64,000 bases of DNA from Neptuniibacter pectenicola (GTDB taxonomy: Bacteria; Pseudomonadota; Gammaproteobacteria; Pseudomonadales; Balneatricaceae). The stretch is from NCBI RefSeq assembly GCF_001597735.1, contig NZ_LUTS01000006.1, forward strand, positions 1-64,000. The letters run 5' to 3'. The translations under genes were made by a program, and so were the position numbers. The notes under the pieces were generated by a model. The model searched no databases. It saw only the letters and a list, made by a program, of their open reading frames with translations, and was not told the DNA's origin. Shown here piece after piece: positions 54,904 through 63,049 of this stretch. Each line of letters begins with the position of its first letter. Position 1 is the first letter of the stretch.

Positions 54904-55629
54904 ATGTCTAACCAATCTTCTTATACTGCATTTCTGTATTGGCTTTTGTTAGCAGGACTCATTGTATTTTTCCTTTTCTTGAGTTGGGACCTTGGTATGC
55001 TGAGGGTGCTCTTCGAACAAGACATTACGCGAATTAGTGTGCTTATTTTTGTTGTGTTCACACTGGTTTCTGTTCACTGTGGATATCGGAGTTGGTTCGT
55101 TGCTTCCCAAGCGACCATGCTATCTCAGCTCAAGGTAATGAGGCAGGACGATCCTACCTTTTTATTTGATCATTTCCCTAGAGGCCGCTCCCTCGTTCAA
55201 AATTTTTTAAGTCAGCTCGTTCAAAAACCGTCTGAGTCCGATACTAGCTTATCTACTGAAGTGTTGGCTGAGTCGCTACGGGGGGCTCACCAAGTCGGTT
55301 GGTTTATGGCCGGACTGGTTATTAAGTTGGGGTTGCTGGGGACGGTGGTGGGCTTTGTGTTGATGCTGAGCTCTATATCCGGACTAGATCAGCTTGATAT
55401 CTCGGATATTAAAGCGCTGATGCAGCAGATGACACAGGGGATGGGGGTCGCCATGAATACAACTATGGTTGGCTTGATCGCCAGTATGTTGTTAGGTATT
55501 CAGTTGCTCCTAGTAGACCGTTGTGCCGATAGGGTGCTGTTAGAGGCGATTGATTACAGTTTGTTAGTAGGTTTGGCTGTATCGGAAGATCGAGGTAAAG
55601 ACGGTGTCTCTCTTTCAGCGCAAAAATAG
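54904..55629 (+). CDS. MotA/TolQ/ExbB proton channel family protein
   Basis: The 241-residue protein has four predicted membrane helices (about 10-29, 43-62, 132-158, 181-204). The last two carry the family's conserved sequence: 'KLGLLGTVVGFVLMLSSI' (141-158) and 'GVAMNTTMVGLIASMLLGIQ' (181-200), where the Thr residues line the ion path in TolQ and ExbB. The cytoplasmic loop (about 63-130) is moderate in size, nearer TolQ/ExbB than MotA. It should form the oligomeric ring around the ExbD-like partner encoded next. First gene of a four-gene operon that has no tol, ton, mot or Zorya genes beside it. Confidence 0.82.
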   Translation: MSNQSSYTAFLYWLLLAGLIVFFLFLSWDLGMLRVLFEQDITRISVLIFVVFTLVSVHCGYRSWFVASQATMLSQLKVMRQDDPTFLFDHFPRGRSLVQNFLSQLVQKPSESDTSLSTEVLAESLRGAHQVGWFMAGLVIKLGLLGTVVGFVLMLSSISGLDQLDISDIKALMQQMTQGMGVAMNTTMVGLIASMLLGIQLLLVDRCADRVLLEAIDYSLLVGLAVSEDRGKDGVSLSAQK

Positions 55630-56212
55630 TTTCGATATAGATCCATTTACCGACCTGCTTTTTAATGTGTTATTAACGTTTACGTTTCTTTTTCTTATCG
55701 CTTTGCTGTTGTTAAACCCACCAGCTAAGTCGGGCATTATTGATCCAAAAGCGGAGTTCATTGTTACCGTTAGTTGGCCGGATGGTGACCCAAACGACAT
55801 CGATGTTTGGGCAACAGGTCCTGAAGGTGCAAAGGTTTGGTATAAAAAAACACAGGATGGATTGATGCATCTTGATCGTGATGATCGAGGTTTAGCGAAT
55901 GATACACAAACGGTTAATGGTCGCGAGATTATTAACCCTCTTAACCAAGAGGTATTAACGATTAGAGGTCGTCCACCCGGGGAGTTTATCGTTAATGTCC
56001 ATTATTTTAAGAGTGAGACGAAAAAAGAGATTCCTGTAACCGTGTACTTAGCTGAAGTGAATCCAGTGATGAAGGTGCTTAATTACCATACGACCGTTTT
56101 ATCCGAAGAAGGTGAAGAGGTCACAGCCGTCCGGTTTACAATTACACCGGCAGGCGAAGTGATAAATATTAATAGGTTGCAAAAAAGTTTAGTAAAGGCG
56201 ATATCAAAATGA
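55604..56212 (+). CDS. ExbD-like single-pass protein with beta-rich periplasmic domain
   Basis: The 202-residue protein starts with GTG at 55604 (GAGGTAAAGAC upstream), overlapping the channel gene by 26 bp. The N-terminus 'DIDPFTDLLFNVLLTFTFLF' (11-30) parallels ExbD/TolR, in which the Asp of P-F-x-D (here D17) carries protons. After the single helix (about 17-38), the periplasmic part is not the usual ExbD fold. It looks like an immunoglobulin-like/DUF2135-type beta domain ('VSWPDGDPNDIDVWATGPEG', then 'GEFIVNVHYF') followed by a second segment. Energy from the ion gradient would thus be transmitted to a new kind of periplasmic partner. Assignment by motif, not search. Confidence 0.7.
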   Translation: MSLFQRKNSFDIDPFTDLLFNVLLTFTFLFLIALLLLNPPAKSGIIDPKAEFIVTVSWPDGDPNDIDVWATGPEGAKVWYKKTQDGLMHLDRDDRGLANDTQTVNGREIINPLNQEVLTIRGRPPGEFIVNVHYFKSETKKEIPVTVYLAEVNPVMKVLNYHTTVLSEEGEEVTAVRFTITPAGEVININRLQKSLVKAISK

Positions 56213-56724
56213 ATGAAGTACTGCTTAGTCTAACGTTAGCCTATGTTTTTTTTACGGCATTGCTGCTGCTTGCTTTGGTATATAGCCGTATCCCGTGGCT
56301 TTTTAAAGGGGGATTAATTATTATCGCGGTTGGCTTTTATGGGTTGAGTTATCAGGGTTGGAAGGAGACTCAAGGTTGGTCGACCACGACCCCCTTACCC
56401 GAGCGATTTTTACTCCACTATGCTGTGATTGAGGAGCCTGATGAGGCAAAAGGAGTCAATGGCAGTATTTATATGTGGCTGACTTCAATAGGGAATTACC
56501 AGTTAGCTGAAGCGCCTAGGGCATATAGAGTAGATTACGATTTGGGGCTGCATGATAAGTTAGAAACAGCACTCCGAGAGGTCCATAATGGGAATCTACA
56601 GCTAGGTGAGATTAACCTTAATGCCGTTGTCCAAGAGAGTGTTAAAAAGCAGAATAGGACAGGGCAGAAGTATGAAGGGTTGGAGTTTGTTGAGCTTCCA
56701 GATCCATCGTTACCGGAGAAGTAA
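56209..56724 (+). CDS. hypothetical inner-membrane protein of the ExbBD-like operon
   Basis: The 171-residue protein has two membrane helices (about 4-24 and 32-48) and a periplasmic or cytoplasmic domain of about 115 residues rich in charged residues. No family is recognised. Its ATG overlaps the stop of the ExbD-like gene (ATGA) and the lipoprotein gene starts 1 bp after its TAA, so it is an integral member of the operon, probably a bridge between the stator and the lipoprotein. Confidence 0.7.
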   Translation: MNEVLLSLTLAYVFFTALLLLALVYSRIPWLFKGGLIIIAVGFYGLSYQGWKETQGWSTTTPLPERFLLHYAVIEEPDEAKGVNGSIYMWLTSIGNYQLAEAPRAYRVDYDLGLHDKLETALREVHNGNLQLGEINLNAVVQESVKKQNRTGQKYEGLEFVELPDPSLPEK

Positions 56725-56725
56725 A

Positions 56726-57436
56726 ATGAAGCGACTCTCTCTACTTTGTTTGTCGGTTTTTCTTATCGGTTGCCAAGCTGATATTGCTGAAAATGATTAT
56801 TTTCCGCTTCATAAAGGGGTGAAATGGCACTATAACGTTTTTGCGGATTTAACAGATACAACGCAAACGCGACAATTTAGTATGACCAACTTAGGGCCTG
56901 TTGCGTTAGATGGCGATTATAAAGACGCGCCAGTCAGTGCGCGTTTAACCAGTGATGGAACCGCCTATTATATCCTGCAAAATGAGCAGGGTAGTTACCG
57001 GATTGCAAAACGGACGGTCGTGGAAACTCAGCCTAGATTTGATCTGAAAGCGATAAAAATTCTGCCTGATACAGAGGATCTAACTATTGGCCGTAGTTGG
57101 ATTGCTGAAACGCGCTCTTATGCTTTACATGGACTGCGTTCAGCATTGCCGGATCCGAGTCAAAAAGCCTTTAATCTTACTTATGAGATTGTTGCGTTAG
57201 ATAGTCGTGTTGATGTACCCGCAGGGCGATTTGAAAATTGTATCAAAGTCGAGGCTCAAGGGGTTATCAGCTTGTATGCCGATCCACGTTTAGGTTATCA
57301 AGATATCGTTGTTACACAGACGGAGTGGTACGCGCCTGGTGTTGGACTGGTTAAGCTTGTTCGAAATGAACCGATGGATTTAGAAATCTACAAAGGGGGC
57401 AGTATTACCTTTGAATTGGCGCAGTTTGAGCCTTAA
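56726..57436 (+). CDS. putative lipoprotein of the ExbBD-like operon
   Basis: From the ATG at 56726 (GGAGAAGTAAA upstream) the protein is 236 residues with a lipoprotein signal and lipobox 'FLIGC' (Cys about residue 15). The mature part begins 'QADIAENDYFPLHKGVKWHY' and is beta-rich, with 'VDVPAGRFENCIKVEAQG' (about 167-184) and 'TEWYAPGVGLVKLVRNE' (about 203-219). Such sequences occur in uncharacterised envelope lipoproteins. The residue after Cys is Gln, so outer-membrane sorting is expected under the +2 rule (inference). A longer frame from 56606 overlaps the previous gene and is not favoured. It converges with the EAL-HDOD gene, with 4 bp of stop-codon overlap. Confidence 0.72.
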   Translation: MKRLSLLCLSVFLIGCQADIAENDYFPLHKGVKWHYNVFADLTDTTQTRQFSMTNLGPVALDGDYKDAPVSARLTSDGTAYYILQNEQGSYRIAKRTVVETQPRFDLKAIKILPDTEDLTIGRSWIAETRSYALHGLRSALPDPSQKAFNLTYEIVALDSRVDVPAGRFENCIKVEAQGVISLYADPRLGYQDIVVTQTEWYAPGVGLVKLVRNEPMDLEIYKGGSITFELAQFEP

Positions 57437-58653
57437 TGGCCGTTAATATCTTTTAATGTATCGAGTACCCAGAGTAGGCTCTCCTCCTGTGCTTGTTTAA
57501 GCGAGGCGGTTAGGTTCGGGTCATTAAGTTCATCCCATTCACCAGCCATATAATGTTTTACATCGTTCAGTAGTTGGCCTAATAGACCTGACTGTTCGAG
57601 TAACGCGGTAGAGACCTCACTTGAGACCGGCAGTTGTTCCATGATGTCGCTGAGTTCAAGATTTAACATGGCATCAATACCGGAAAGCATCCCCGTCATA
57701 AAGGCGGTGCTTGGGTTGATGGCATCGTAATCATCCGCAATTTTCTCGCACATACGAGCGCGAACAAGTATCTCTTGAATCAGTGCATTTGATGTGTGGG
57801 GGGCTTGGGTTGTGCTAATCAATAACACCCACTTTTTCAGTTCATCTACCCCTAATGCGATGATGGCCTCTGATATGCTGCTTATATTACGGGAGAGTGA
57901 AAAGCGAGCAGAATTTACAATTTTCAATAAGCGTAAGACGAGTTCCGGGTCTTTGCAGACTATCGCTTCAAGGGATTGAGCGGTTGCGTCCTCACTTTCT
58001 AACTCAGTAATGAGCTGGAGTGTTGTCAGGTCATTACAGGACAGTGTACGCCCTTCAATCAGCTGAGGACGACAGAAAAAATATCCCTGGAACAGCTTAA
58101 AGCCAAGCTTCTTACAGTACTCGAACTCATCATGGGTCTCGACCTTTTCAGCAAGCAGTGTAACTTGATGTTTTTTCAGCTCTGTGACGTGTGCAATGAG
58201 CTGTACGGGTGAGAGTTGTTGAATATCGATTTTGACTATTTTGGCAAGCGCCAGCGCAGGTTCCCAGCTTTTATCATAGAAAAAGTCATCCAGTGCGATT
58301 CGATAGCCTTTATCGGACAGTATGTGAAGTCGCTGGACGATTTTCTCTGTAATAGCCACATCTTCGAGCACCTCTAGAACTAGAGCGTCGGGTTTTAGGG
58401 CGGGTAGGTTGCCATTGTAGAGCCATTCTGCGTTGAAATTAATAAAGGCTGGAAGTGTGCGAATACGACTGTCTTGAAAGATGCTGCTATAGGCATTTAA
58501 TAGCACCTCTGCTGTGGCTTGGGTTCCATCAAAAGGAAGTTGAGGTCCCATACCTTCCGCATCTCTATACAATAACTCATACGCAATGGTATTGAGTTCC
58601 TTATCAAGAATAGGCTGTCTTGCAAGTAGAATAGAGAAGGTCAAGGTGTTCAC
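57433..58653 (-). CDS. EAL-HDOD (YuxH-type) signal transduction protein
   Basis: The 406-residue protein starts with GTG at 58653. It has an N-terminal EAL-like domain (about 8-200) with 'LARQPILDKELNTIAYELLY', where the E-A-L triplet reads Y-E-L, 'VLEVLEDVAI', 'RIALDDFFYD' and 'LLAEKVETHDEFEY', then an HDOD domain (about 205-390, 'LLRLLKIVNSARFSL'). EAL-HDOD proteins are often regulatory c-di-GMP binders without hydrolase activity; the degenerate EAL motif fits that. It is convergent with the envelope operon. Confidence 0.88.
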   Translation of the reverse strand: MNTLTFSILLARQPILDKELNTIAYELLYRDAEGMGPQLPFDGTQATAEVLLNAYSSIFQDSRIRTLPAFINFNAEWLYNGNLPALKPDALVLEVLEDVAITEKIVQRLHILSDKGYRIALDDFFYDKSWEPALALAKIVKIDIQQLSPVQLIAHVTELKKHQVTLLAEKVETHDEFEYCKKLGFKLFQGYFFCRPQLIEGRTLSCNDLTTLQLITELESEDATAQSLEAIVCKDPELVLRLLKIVNSARFSLSRNISSISEAIIALGVDELKKWVLLISTTQAPHTSNALIQEILVRARMCEKIADDYDAINPSTAFMTGMLSGIDAMLNLELSDIMEQLPVSSEVSTALLEQSGLLGQLLNDVKHYMAGEWDELNDPNLTASLKQAQEESLLWVLDTLKDINGH

Positions 58654-59070
58654 TCTTTCAGTTAATCATTATTATTATTATAGTATCCGTAAAAAATAAT
58701 AACGATTGTCTGATAATAAAACGACCGTTCATTTATTCTGAATAGGGTATTTATATAAGGAATTGCTTGTTTAACACGTTATTCTTAATTGTTTAAAATT
58801 AAGATCCAGGTTGCTTTGTTGTCCATCTTTTTATTAGTATGACTATTTTAGTTATTTGAATTTAAAGGTTTTTTTGTTTTTTTTGTGAGGTGTTAATGGC
58901 TGCTATAAGGATGGTTATAGAGAGTCATCGGCTAGGGTTGTTTGAATTATAATTATTTTTTAAATAATTACGGTTACCGCTAAATAATATTTTTCTTATC
59001 TTTAACCTGCTATCTCGTATCTGTTTATGATGTGAAAACGGCGTGACGGGGATGCTTTTTGAGGGCGACA
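58654..59070. other. 417-bp AT-rich divergent intergenic region
   Basis: It lies between the divergent EAL-HDOD and mltC genes. It is strongly AT-rich, with an ATT triplet run near 58665-58679 and a perfect 9-bp A/T inverted repeat TAATTATTT / AAATAATTA (58949-58957, 58961-58969). Such DNA suits H-NS-type binding or promoters. No gene is supported. Confidence 0.45.
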
Positions 59071-60216
59071 ATGTTAACGAGAAGACAGTTTTTGATGGGT
59101 TCCTTACCGCTAAGTTTGGTTGGCTGTACCACGCATGATGCGTTTCGTATTGCTCAGAGTGTAGCGCGTGGCAGCTCAATCGAAGATGTTGTTGTCTCCC
59201 GTGCACAAAGTAAAGCGACGGGGTGGGTAGCGAACCCTGCGTCATTGGTTAATGATGTAAAGCGGGTTGAACGCTTTTTAACTAGCGTCTCCTCTGCCTG
59301 GGGAGGAGACGAGTCTATTAAGCCGTCGCCAAAGGCGTATGTGAAATATACCGATGGATATGCCAGTCGCGCGGTGGTCGACTTTGAAACGGGTGTGGTT
59401 AGGGTAGAAAGCCAGCATAAGCAGCATTTGAGACAGTCCATTATTAACACGCTTTTAACACCCTCCAACCCAGAGGGGGTTGACTTGTTCTCGGACCAAG
59501 AGGTTCCGCTTGGGGACGAGCCCTTTTTATTCAATCAAATAGTAGACCAAGACAGCAAACCGATTCGTTGGGCGTGGCGGGCCGGACGCTATGCCTCTTA
59601 TTTGCTGAGTAAAGGGACTAAGACACGCCAGATTAGTATGCCTGATGGACAAAAAAAGAGGGTGTCTTATGTGGAATTCCCGTTGGTTCAGCAGCATAGC
59701 CTGACACGTAAACATAAATATGCCGTTTATGTAGAGCGTTATGCTGCGGCATACAAGCTATCGCCTGCACTGGTTTACGCCATTATTGAAACCGAAAGTA
59801 ATTTCAATCCTTATGCGGTCAGTTGGGTGCCCGCTTATGGGCTTATGCAAATTGTACCGACAACCGCGGGGCGGGATGCATTTGAGTTGATTCATGGCTA
59901 TGCAGGTACACCATCGGCGTCCTATTTATTTAATATTGAGAATAATATCCGTATGGGGTGTGCTTACCTACATATTTTACAGACCCGCTATCTAGCAAAG
60001 GTTAGAAATGCCGTGAGTAAAGAATATTGTATTATAGCGGCCTATAACGGCGGTGCGGGTAACGTATTAAGAAGCTTCTCCTCGCAACGGGATAAGGCAT
60101 TTAATATCATTAATCGATCGTCGAGTGACGAGGTATGGTCTACCTTACGTACCAAAATGCCGGTAGAAAGTCAGGGGTACTTAGTGAAAGTGACCTCAGC
60201 TAAAAAACGATATTGA
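59071..60216 (+). CDS. mltC: membrane-bound lytic murein transglycosylase C (MltC)
   Basis: The 381-residue protein has the MltC order: lipoprotein signal with lipobox 'LSLVGC' (Cys about residue 19), the MltC N-domain ('YVKYTDGYASRAVVDFETG' region, 'EPFLFNQIVDQDSKPIRW') and the SLT domain with catalytic E242 in 'AIIETESNFNPYAVSW', 'AYGLMQIVPTTAG' and 'IIAAYNGGAGNVL'. It cleaves peptidoglycan to 1,6-anhydromuropeptides at the outer membrane. The leader begins 'MLTRRQFLMGS', a twin-arginine-like motif not present in E. coli MltC. Start ATG 59071 follows TGAGGGCGACA; the TTG at 59059 is less likely. Confidence 0.93.
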   Translation: MLTRRQFLMGSLPLSLVGCTTHDAFRIAQSVARGSSIEDVVVSRAQSKATGWVANPASLVNDVKRVERFLTSVSSAWGGDESIKPSPKAYVKYTDGYASRAVVDFETGVVRVESQHKQHLRQSIINTLLTPSNPEGVDLFSDQEVPLGDEPFLFNQIVDQDSKPIRWAWRAGRYASYLLSKGTKTRQISMPDGQKKRVSYVEFPLVQQHSLTRKHKYAVYVERYAAAYKLSPALVYAIIETESNFNPYAVSWVPAYGLMQIVPTTAGRDAFELIHGYAGTPSASYLFNIENNIRMGCAYLHILQTRYLAKVRNAVSKEYCIIAAYNGGAGNVLRSFSSQRDKAFNIINRSSSDEVWSTLRTKMPVESQGYLVKVTSAKKRY

Positions 60217-60241
60217 TCTGTTATTTACACAGGGAGTGATT

Positions 60242-60490
60242 ATGGACATTAGACGAAGGCTTAATGCTGCTATCTTACTGACTGCGTTTGTGTCTACTGC
60301 ATCTTATGCTGGAGATGAAGCGTTGATACAGCGTTGTCAGTCAATACAGGACTCGATTAAGCAACTTACTTACCTTAAGCGCAAAGGGGGAGATAGTAAG
60401 CAGATGAACCGGCTGCATAAAAAACGAAATGAGTATAAAAAACAGTATAGTGAACATGACTGTAAGCGCATTCGACAGCATTTAAAATAA
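60242..60490 (+). CDS. small secreted basic protein (82 aa)
   Basis: From the ATG at 60242 (AGGGAG 5 nt upstream) the product is 82 residues with a signal peptide ('MDIRRRLNAAILLTAFVSTASYA', cleavage before GDEAL) and a mature basic helical part with two cysteines ('LIQRCQSI' and 'SEHDCKRI') that could form a disulphide. No family is recognised. It follows mltC by 25 bp on the same strand and may share its transcript, suggesting an envelope role. Confidence 0.65.
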   Translation: MDIRRRLNAAILLTAFVSTASYAGDEALIQRCQSIQDSIKQLTYLKRKGGDSKQMNRLHKKRNEYKKQYSEHDCKRIRQHLK

Positions 60491-60629
60491 GCGTTCATCG
60501 TGGCCTAGCGGCCTAACTAACTCTGTGTGCTATTGGTATATATAAATCTCTAGAGATAAAAATGTACCTTCTTTTTTTAGATCGTTAAAATGCACACCTG
60601 ATAACATCCTCACTTATTTGGAGTCTTTT

Positions 60630-61385
60630 TTGACACAATTTCGTCCATGTATCGACTTGCATCAGGGGCAGGTTAAACAGATTGTTGGTGGTAGCTTAAA
60701 TGATAGCGGTGCGGAGACTAATTTTGTTAGTACGCATGATGCTGCATATTATGCAGAGCTGTATAAGACCCATCAACTTTTAGGTGGCCACGTGATTGCG
60801 TTGGGCCCAGGTAATCAAGAACAGGCATTGAAAGCGTTGGCCGCTTGGCCTGGTGGGTTACAGTTTGGTGGAGGGGTTAATAATCGCAATGCTGAGATGT
60901 TTTTACAGGCGGGTGCTTCTCATGTGATTGTAACCTCATATTTATTTGCGGATGGTCAGTTCAGCTGGGAAAAGTTAGAGGCGATTAAACAGGTCACCGG
61001 TGTTGATCGATTGATTTTAGACCTGAGCTGTCGCCGGACTGAATCAGGTTGGCAGATTGCGACAGATCGTTGGCAGACTATTACTGATACAGTCGTTAAT
61101 GCAGAGACGTTGACTGAGTTGGCGTCACATTGTGCTGAGTTTTTGATTCATGCGGCTGATGTGGAAGGGCTACAAGGGGGGATTGATGAGGCGCTTGTTA
61201 AGCTGCTTGGAGACGCTTGTCCTATACCTGTGACGTATGCAGGCGGGGCCCGTTCTCTCGATGACCTTAAATTGGTTGATCAGCTCTCGGGGGGTAAAGT
61301 CGATCTGACCATCGGTAGCGCGTTAGATATTTTCGGTGGCTCTGGGGTGACACTGGATCAATGTATTCAGTGGAATAAACGATAA
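60630..61385 (+). CDS. hisA: eukaryote-type HisA (HIS6-like ProFAR isomerase)
   Basis: The 251-residue protein from the TTG at 60630 resembles the eukaryotic HIS6 type (TIGR02129), not ordinary bacterial HisA: 'FRPCIDLHQGQVKQIVGGSL' (about 4-23), 'NFVSTHDAAYYAELYK', 'GGHVIALGPGN', 'LQFGGGVNN', 'LILDLSCRRTESGWQIATDR', 'EFLIHAADVEGLQGGIDE' and 'KVDLTIGSALDIFGG'. Catalytic acids are the early D of C-I-D-L and the later D of A-A-D-V-E. It isomerises ProFAR in histidine synthesis. GGAG at 60620 with a 6-nt spacer supports the TTG at 60630 rather than 60618. It is outside any his operon, pointing to transfer. Confidence 0.88.
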   Translation: MTQFRPCIDLHQGQVKQIVGGSLNDSGAETNFVSTHDAAYYAELYKTHQLLGGHVIALGPGNQEQALKALAAWPGGLQFGGGVNNRNAEMFLQAGASHVIVTSYLFADGQFSWEKLEAIKQVTGVDRLILDLSCRRTESGWQIATDRWQTITDTVVNAETLTELASHCAEFLIHAADVEGLQGGIDEALVKLLGDACPIPVTYAGGARSLDDLKLVDQLSGGKVDLTIGSALDIFGGSGVTLDQCIQWNKR

Positions 61386-61387
61386 AC

Positions 61388-61418
61388 AAAAGGGGTAGAC
61401 CTATCATCTAACCCCTTT
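61388..61418. terminator. bidirectional hairpin after hisA
   Basis: AAAGGGGT (61388-61395) and ACCCCTTT (61411-61418) pair across a 15-nt loop between convergent hisA and msrAB, with A and T flanks. Confidence 0.7.
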
Positions 61419-61441
61419 AATGGTATTGGCCTTAGTCTTAT

Positions 61442-62578
61442 TTATTTAAATAAAGCGGTAAACTCCCCATAACCTTCGCTGACGAGTGATTCTTTGGGGA
61501 TAAAGCGTAGTGATGCTGAATTAATACAGTATCGTAGTCCGGTAGGCGCGGGGCCATCGTTAAATATATGACCAAGGTGGGAGTTCGCTTGAGCGCTCCT
61601 TACTTCGACACGTTTCATGAAAAAGGAGTTATCCTCTTTTTCGACAATAGGTACATTCTTAATCGGTTGGGTAAAGCTTGGCCAGCCAGTGCCCGATTTG
61701 AACTTATCTTTGGATGAGAATAGAGGTTCTCCGCTCACAATATCTACATAGATTCCTTCGCGTTTCTCGTTCCAATACGCATTATCAAATGGGCGCTCCG
61801 TGCCGTCTTCTTGGGTTACGTTGAACTGCAATGGCGTGAGTACCGAACGTAAATAATGTTCTGACGGTGCGGCAAATTGAGTTGCTGCTACATCAGCGTC
61901 GGATGCTTGATTGCTGTATTTTGCATAATCAATTTTTAGTTCGTCTCCCCATCGGCTGGTGAGGTATTGATCTCGCCCTGACCCATTTCGGTAGTAACTA
62001 TAGCGAATTGGATTTTTTAGGTAATAATCTTGGTGGTAGTCTTCAGCCTTATAAAACTGAGTATAAGGGCTAATTTCTGTTGCCATCGGTTTATCAAATA
62101 CACCGGACTGTTCCAGTTTTGCAATTGATGCTTCGGCGGCCTGTTTTTGAGCATCGTTGTGATAGAACACGGCAGGGCGGTACTGTTGTCCGCGATCGAC
62201 AAATTGGCCGCTGCCATCTGTAGGGTTCATTCCGCGCCACAAACGCTCTAGCAGGCCCTCATACGAGATGACATTAGGGTCATAGAAGACTTGAATGGCT
62301 TCAGTGTGTTTTGTTTGTCCTGATGATACTTCTTTATAGGTGGGGTCTTTTTTAACACCACCACTGTACCCCGAAATAACCTGTACAACGCCCTCTAACT
62401 TCTCAAAATCAGATTCCGTACACCAGAAACAACCGCCGGCGAATGTTGCAACCGCCAGACGAGTCGATGTTTTGACGGGATGGGCGCTCTCTGTAGCATC
62501 ATTTTCCGTGCCGGTCACAAGGGTGCTAAGGCCGAATCCACTTAGGGCGATAATCGAGGCCACTATCATTTTATTCAT
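61442..62578 (-). CDS. msrAB: bifunctional MsrA-MsrB methionine sulfoxide reductase, exported
   Basis: The 378-residue fusion has an N-terminal signal or anchor (about 1-24), an MsrA domain (about 42-205) with '[17 protein letters not shown]' (C50) and '[19 protein letters not shown]', and an MsrB domain (about 230-370) with '[13 protein letters not shown]' and catalytic C351 in '[11 protein letters not shown]'. It repairs both S- and R-methionine sulfoxides in the envelope. The MsrB part has no zinc cysteines and no second cysteine, so its reduction path differs from 2-Cys enzymes. It is convergent with hisA. Confidence 0.93.
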   Translation of the reverse strand: MNKMIVASIIALSGFGLSTLVTGTENDATESAHPVKTSTRLAVATFAGGCFWCTESDFEKLEGVVQVISGYSGGVKKDPTYKEVSSGQTKHTEAIQVFYDPNVISYEGLLERLWRGMNPTDGSGQFVDRGQQYRPAVFYHNDAQKQAAEASIAKLEQSGVFDKPMATEISPYTQFYKAEDYHQDYYLKNPIRYSYYRNGSGRDQYLTSRWGDELKIDYAKYSNQASDADVAATQFAAPSEHYLRSVLTPLQFNVTQEDGTERPFDNAYWNEKREGIYVDIVSGEPLFSSKDKFKSGTGWPSFTQPIKNVPIVEKEDNSFFMKRVEVRSAQANSHLGHIFNDGPAPTGLRYCINSASLRFIPKESLVSEGYGEFTALFK

Positions 62579-62739
62579 AGCTGTTCCTAATCTTTACAAG
62601 GATGTCTTGCATGATTAGATGCACTAAGGCTCACTAGGTTCCTTAGTATTGAAAAAATGATCTGTTTTAAGAGATATCTGATTTCTTTGCTATGCTTAAG
62701 GCGTCGTTATAAGCGTGAGTTAAAACATTGCAGGATAAA

Positions 62740-62973
62740 ATGTCAAAGACACCCTCAGGCGTTACCCATCAGCGATCACGTTCCCCTTGTGTCCGAAATT
62801 GTTGCTTGGATGACAATGATATCTGTATGGGGTGCTATCGGTCGATTCAAGAGATTATGCAATGGACGGCTATGTCGGATGATGAGCGATCAGTCATAAT
62901 ACTGCGGACGCAAACACGTAAGGGCTTGGCTGAGAAAAAGCTGGCTGATGTGATGAATAGTAGACGATCTTGA
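62740..62973 (+). CDS. DUF1289 family protein
   Basis: A 77-residue cysteine-rich protein with the DUF1289 pattern 'SPCVRNCCLDDNDICMGCYR' (about 15-34), likely binding a metal, then 'SIQEIMQWTAMSDDERSVII'. The start ATG at 62740 follows CAGGATAAA; longer frames upstream are less likely. Family function is unknown. Convergent with tlyA. Confidence 0.85.
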   Translation: MSKTPSGVTHQRSRSPCVRNCCLDDNDICMGCYRSIQEIMQWTAMSDDERSVIILRTQTRKGLAEKKLADVMNSRRS

Positions 62974-63049
62974 TCTATAGGCTTAACGTGCTGGTAGTAA
63001 GCGGAACGGATACCTAGTGTCAGCGGTGGATGTTTTTCGACCTAGACAC

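Noticed and set aside
56606-56725. Upstream start of the lipoprotein gene
   Set aside because: It would put about 40 residues before an otherwise perfect lipoprotein signal and overlap the previous gene by 120 bp.
60546-60557. 12-bp palindrome ATCTCTAGAGAT upstream of hisA
   Set aside because: A/T-rich 12-mers of this kind are common, and no promoter geometry supports a role.
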